In this document: one piece after another, positions 62,740 to 64,000 of the stretch | Layout: the number at the start of each line of letters is the position of its first letter | How positions within the stretch are numbered: the stretch's first letter is position 1 | From: Pseudomonas solani | Lineage (GTDB): Bacteria; Pseudomonadota; Gammaproteobacteria; Pseudomonadales; Pseudomonadaceae | NCBI RefSeq assembly: GCF_026072635.1 | Contig: NZ_AP023081.1 | Span: 6,597,286 to 6,661,285 of the forward strand | Length of the DNA stretch: 64,000 bases | Direction: 5' to 3' | Made by a program: the position numbers and the translations under genes | The notes under the pieces: generated by a model | The model's database searches: none | What the model was told of the DNA's origin: nothing | What the model saw: the letters and a program-made list of their open reading frames with translations, nothing else

Positions 62740-64000
62740 CGGATGATCACCACCATCGGCTCGTTGGTCTTGGGATTGAGCTGCGGCCCGGTCCCGTTCA
62801 GCAGGTAGTAGGAGCCTGCAGAGCCAGGCGCTTTCATGAGCGGCATTTCTTCCAGTTGGTCGATGGAGATCCCCGACCCAGTGGACAGCCCCTGCAACTG
62901 CTGATCTACGGCGTCATCGAAATCTCGGTCGCTCATGCCGTAGGGTTTGACCACCTTCGCGCCGCCGCGCTCACCGATGCCGCCAGTCGAGAGCAGTGCA
63001 GCCTCCTCGGCAAGGTCTCGATTGACGCCACGCATATCTGCGTCCTCTGCGGAGATGCCGCGCGCTTGTGCAAGGCCGGCGTACAGCGCGCGGTATGCCC
63101 CGAAAGCCTGCTCCCTCTGAGGCGTGCCGACCGGAATCGACGCGCCCACGGCTTCGTCGAAGGCCAGACGAATTTCCTTCTCCGACGGCAGCTGGTACGA
63201 CTTGTCCTTCAGCACCTTGGAGCCGGCCAGAATGGTCTGTGCGACGTTGACCGACTGGCCGGTCTTGGCATCTGCCGGGCCCTTCAGGTCGTAGTGCTGG
63301 GCCATGCCAGCGAGCATCAGGCCTGGATCGTCGGCGGCAATGGCGGACAGCGCTCCCTTGTACGCCTGCCCCGACGGCGATGCGGCGGACAGCGCACCAA
63401 GCACCTGCAGCTTGGTGTTGTCGTCCAGCTGAGGCAGCGCGGCCTTGAGCAAGTCGGCCTCCTGCTTGAGGAACGGAGACAGGCTGACTTCTGGACCTGC
63501 CTGCTGGCGAAGCGCAGACACGGCATCAAATCTCTCGCCAAGCTGAGAGGCCAGCGCCGCCTGCCCCTCTGCTGTGCTTATTCCATCCAGCTTCAACGGC
63601 TCGAAGGTTGAGGCAGTGCGCATGGAAATGTACTCAAGCGGTGCATCTCGCATACGCTTCATGTTCTCGGTGATGGCGGACTCCAGCCGATCTAGGTTGG
63701 TGGCCTGGGCAACGGTCCCGCCCTGCGATGCAAGCTGCATGCGCTGGTTCTGGACGAACGCCTGCTGCTCAGCCAGCGGCATGCTGAGAACTTTCTGTAC
63801 CTCGCCCATCTGCTGGATTCGGTCGTTGTACTCGCCGGCGAACGACGTACCCGCCAGGCTGGCCTGCCATGCCTGCTGCTCTGCGGGGCTCGGCGGAATA
63901 CCAGTGGCCGCCTGCTTGTCCATCTGCGCCAGGGTGCGCATGGCTTTCATGTCGCGCGCCATGGCCTGCTGCTGCTGGTGGGCCTGCACCTGGTAGATGC
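62736..64000 (-). CDS. Internal virion protein, C-terminal part (cut by the right edge)
   Basis: At least 421 residues; the frame stays open past 64000, so the M at 63989 is not the true start. Visible parts are helical and Gln/Ala-rich (HQQQQAMARDMKAMRTLAQM; NLDRLESAITENMKRMRDAP), then ISPFLKQEADLLKAALPQLD-like helices and the C-terminal GSAGSYYLLNGTGPQLNPKT. It is a long structural protein of the same late operon as its two neighbours. An N-terminal enzymatic domain, if any, lies outside the window. Confidence 0.6.
   Translation of the reverse strand, partial: IYQVQAHQQQQAMARDMKAMRTLAQMDKQAATGIPPSPAEQQAWQASLAGTSFAGEYNDRIQQMGEVQKVLSMPLAEQQAFVQNQRMQLASQGGTVAQATNLDRLESAITENMKRMRDAPLEYISMRTASTFEPLKLDGISTAEGQAALASQLGERFDAVSALRQQAGPEVSLSPFLKQEADLLKAALPQLDDNTKLQVLGALSAASPSGQAYKGALSAIAADDPGLMLAGMAQHYDLKGPADAKTGQSVNVAQTILAGSKVLKDKSYQLPSEKEIRLAFDEAVGASIPVGTPQREQAFGAYRALYAGLAQARGISAEDADMRGVNRDLAEEAALLSTGGIGERGGAKVVKPYGMSDRDFDDAVDQQLQGLSTGSGISIDQLEEMPLMKAPGSAGSYYLLNGTGPQLNPKTNEPMVVIIR

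Larger units (their letters stand above)
51650..64000. mobile_element. Left part of an integrated T7-like prophage
   Basis: From the queD break onward every gene is of phage type: a rightward integrase next to the junction, then a leftward late operon of lysis, fibre, terminase and internal virion genes. Codon and base use differ from the host side (lower GC by eye). The right end, attR, capsid, portal and regulatory genes are outside the window. The integrase frameshift suggests the element may not excise. Confidence 0.88.

Overview
The window is chromosomal DNA from a high-GC gammaproteobacterium that is almost certainly a Pseudomonas. The run gltA / sdhCDAB-sucAB-lpdG-sucCD / braB matches the TCA locus known from P. 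aeruginosa (PA1580-PA1590). Later blocks match gene sets known from PAO1 (acnA-rlmM-tusA; uppP and pnuC-nadR kinase; HK-RR-PepSY-PepSY; nnrS-ppyR-fhp-fhpR). In PAO1 those sets lie at separate loci, so this is a different species with rearranged synteny. These comparisons are from memory of gene content; no search was run.

Layout. 0-3 kb: a partial small gene, two membrane proteins and a BraB/BrnQ amino-acid carrier. 3-14.5 kb: a leftward TCA operon (succinate dehydrogenase, 2-oxoglutarate dehydrogenase, lipoamide dehydrogenase, succinyl-CoA synthetase), with gltA divergent at 14.8-16.1 kb across a 347-base two-promoter region. 16-28 kb: mostly leftward housekeeping and accessory genes (START protein, cysteine-cluster protein, membrane-anchored GH31 glucosidase, hydroxyisobutyrate-type dehydrogenase, exonuclease, PpnP, saccharopine-dehydrogenase-like protein, ABC exporter, DCC, DUF1287 and GFA proteins, ATP-NAD kinase-like protein). 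28-42 kb: a PA1571-type small protein, pdxB, a MATE pump, tusA, rlmM, acnA, an epoxide-hydrolase-like enzyme, uppP, a chemoreceptor with a sigma-28-type promoter, a fatty-acid-hydroxylase-type protein, and pnuC plus an NR kinase. 42-51.5 kb: a two-component system with two PepSY proteins, a patatin, an alpha/beta hydrolase that overlaps a DUF5329 gene, then the nitric-oxide response block nnrS-ppyR-fhp with divergent fhpR.

51.65-64 kb (to the edge): the left end of a prophage. It begins 16 bases into what looks like queD, the expected gene after fhpR. It carries a tyrosine integrase broken by one frameshift, then a leftward late operon read from the right: internal virion proteins, a probable small terminase, large terminase, T7-type tail fibre with a glycine-rich tip, fibre-assembly-like protein, a 55-codon zinc-ribbon protein, a membrane coiled-coil protein, holin, a lysozyme-like protein and a DUF1353 protein. 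The gene order is T7-like, but the element is integrated. Most late genes overlap by 1-11 bases.

Two genes (fhp and the integrase) each carry a single-base frameshift beside a short G/C run. These may be real mutations or sequencing errors. I saw no tRNA, rRNA, CRISPR array or insertion sequence. The most unusual signals are the queD/attL junction, the signal peptide overprinted on a hydrolase C-terminus, the T7-like late module with an integrase, and the strong dyad at 26.7-26.8 kb.
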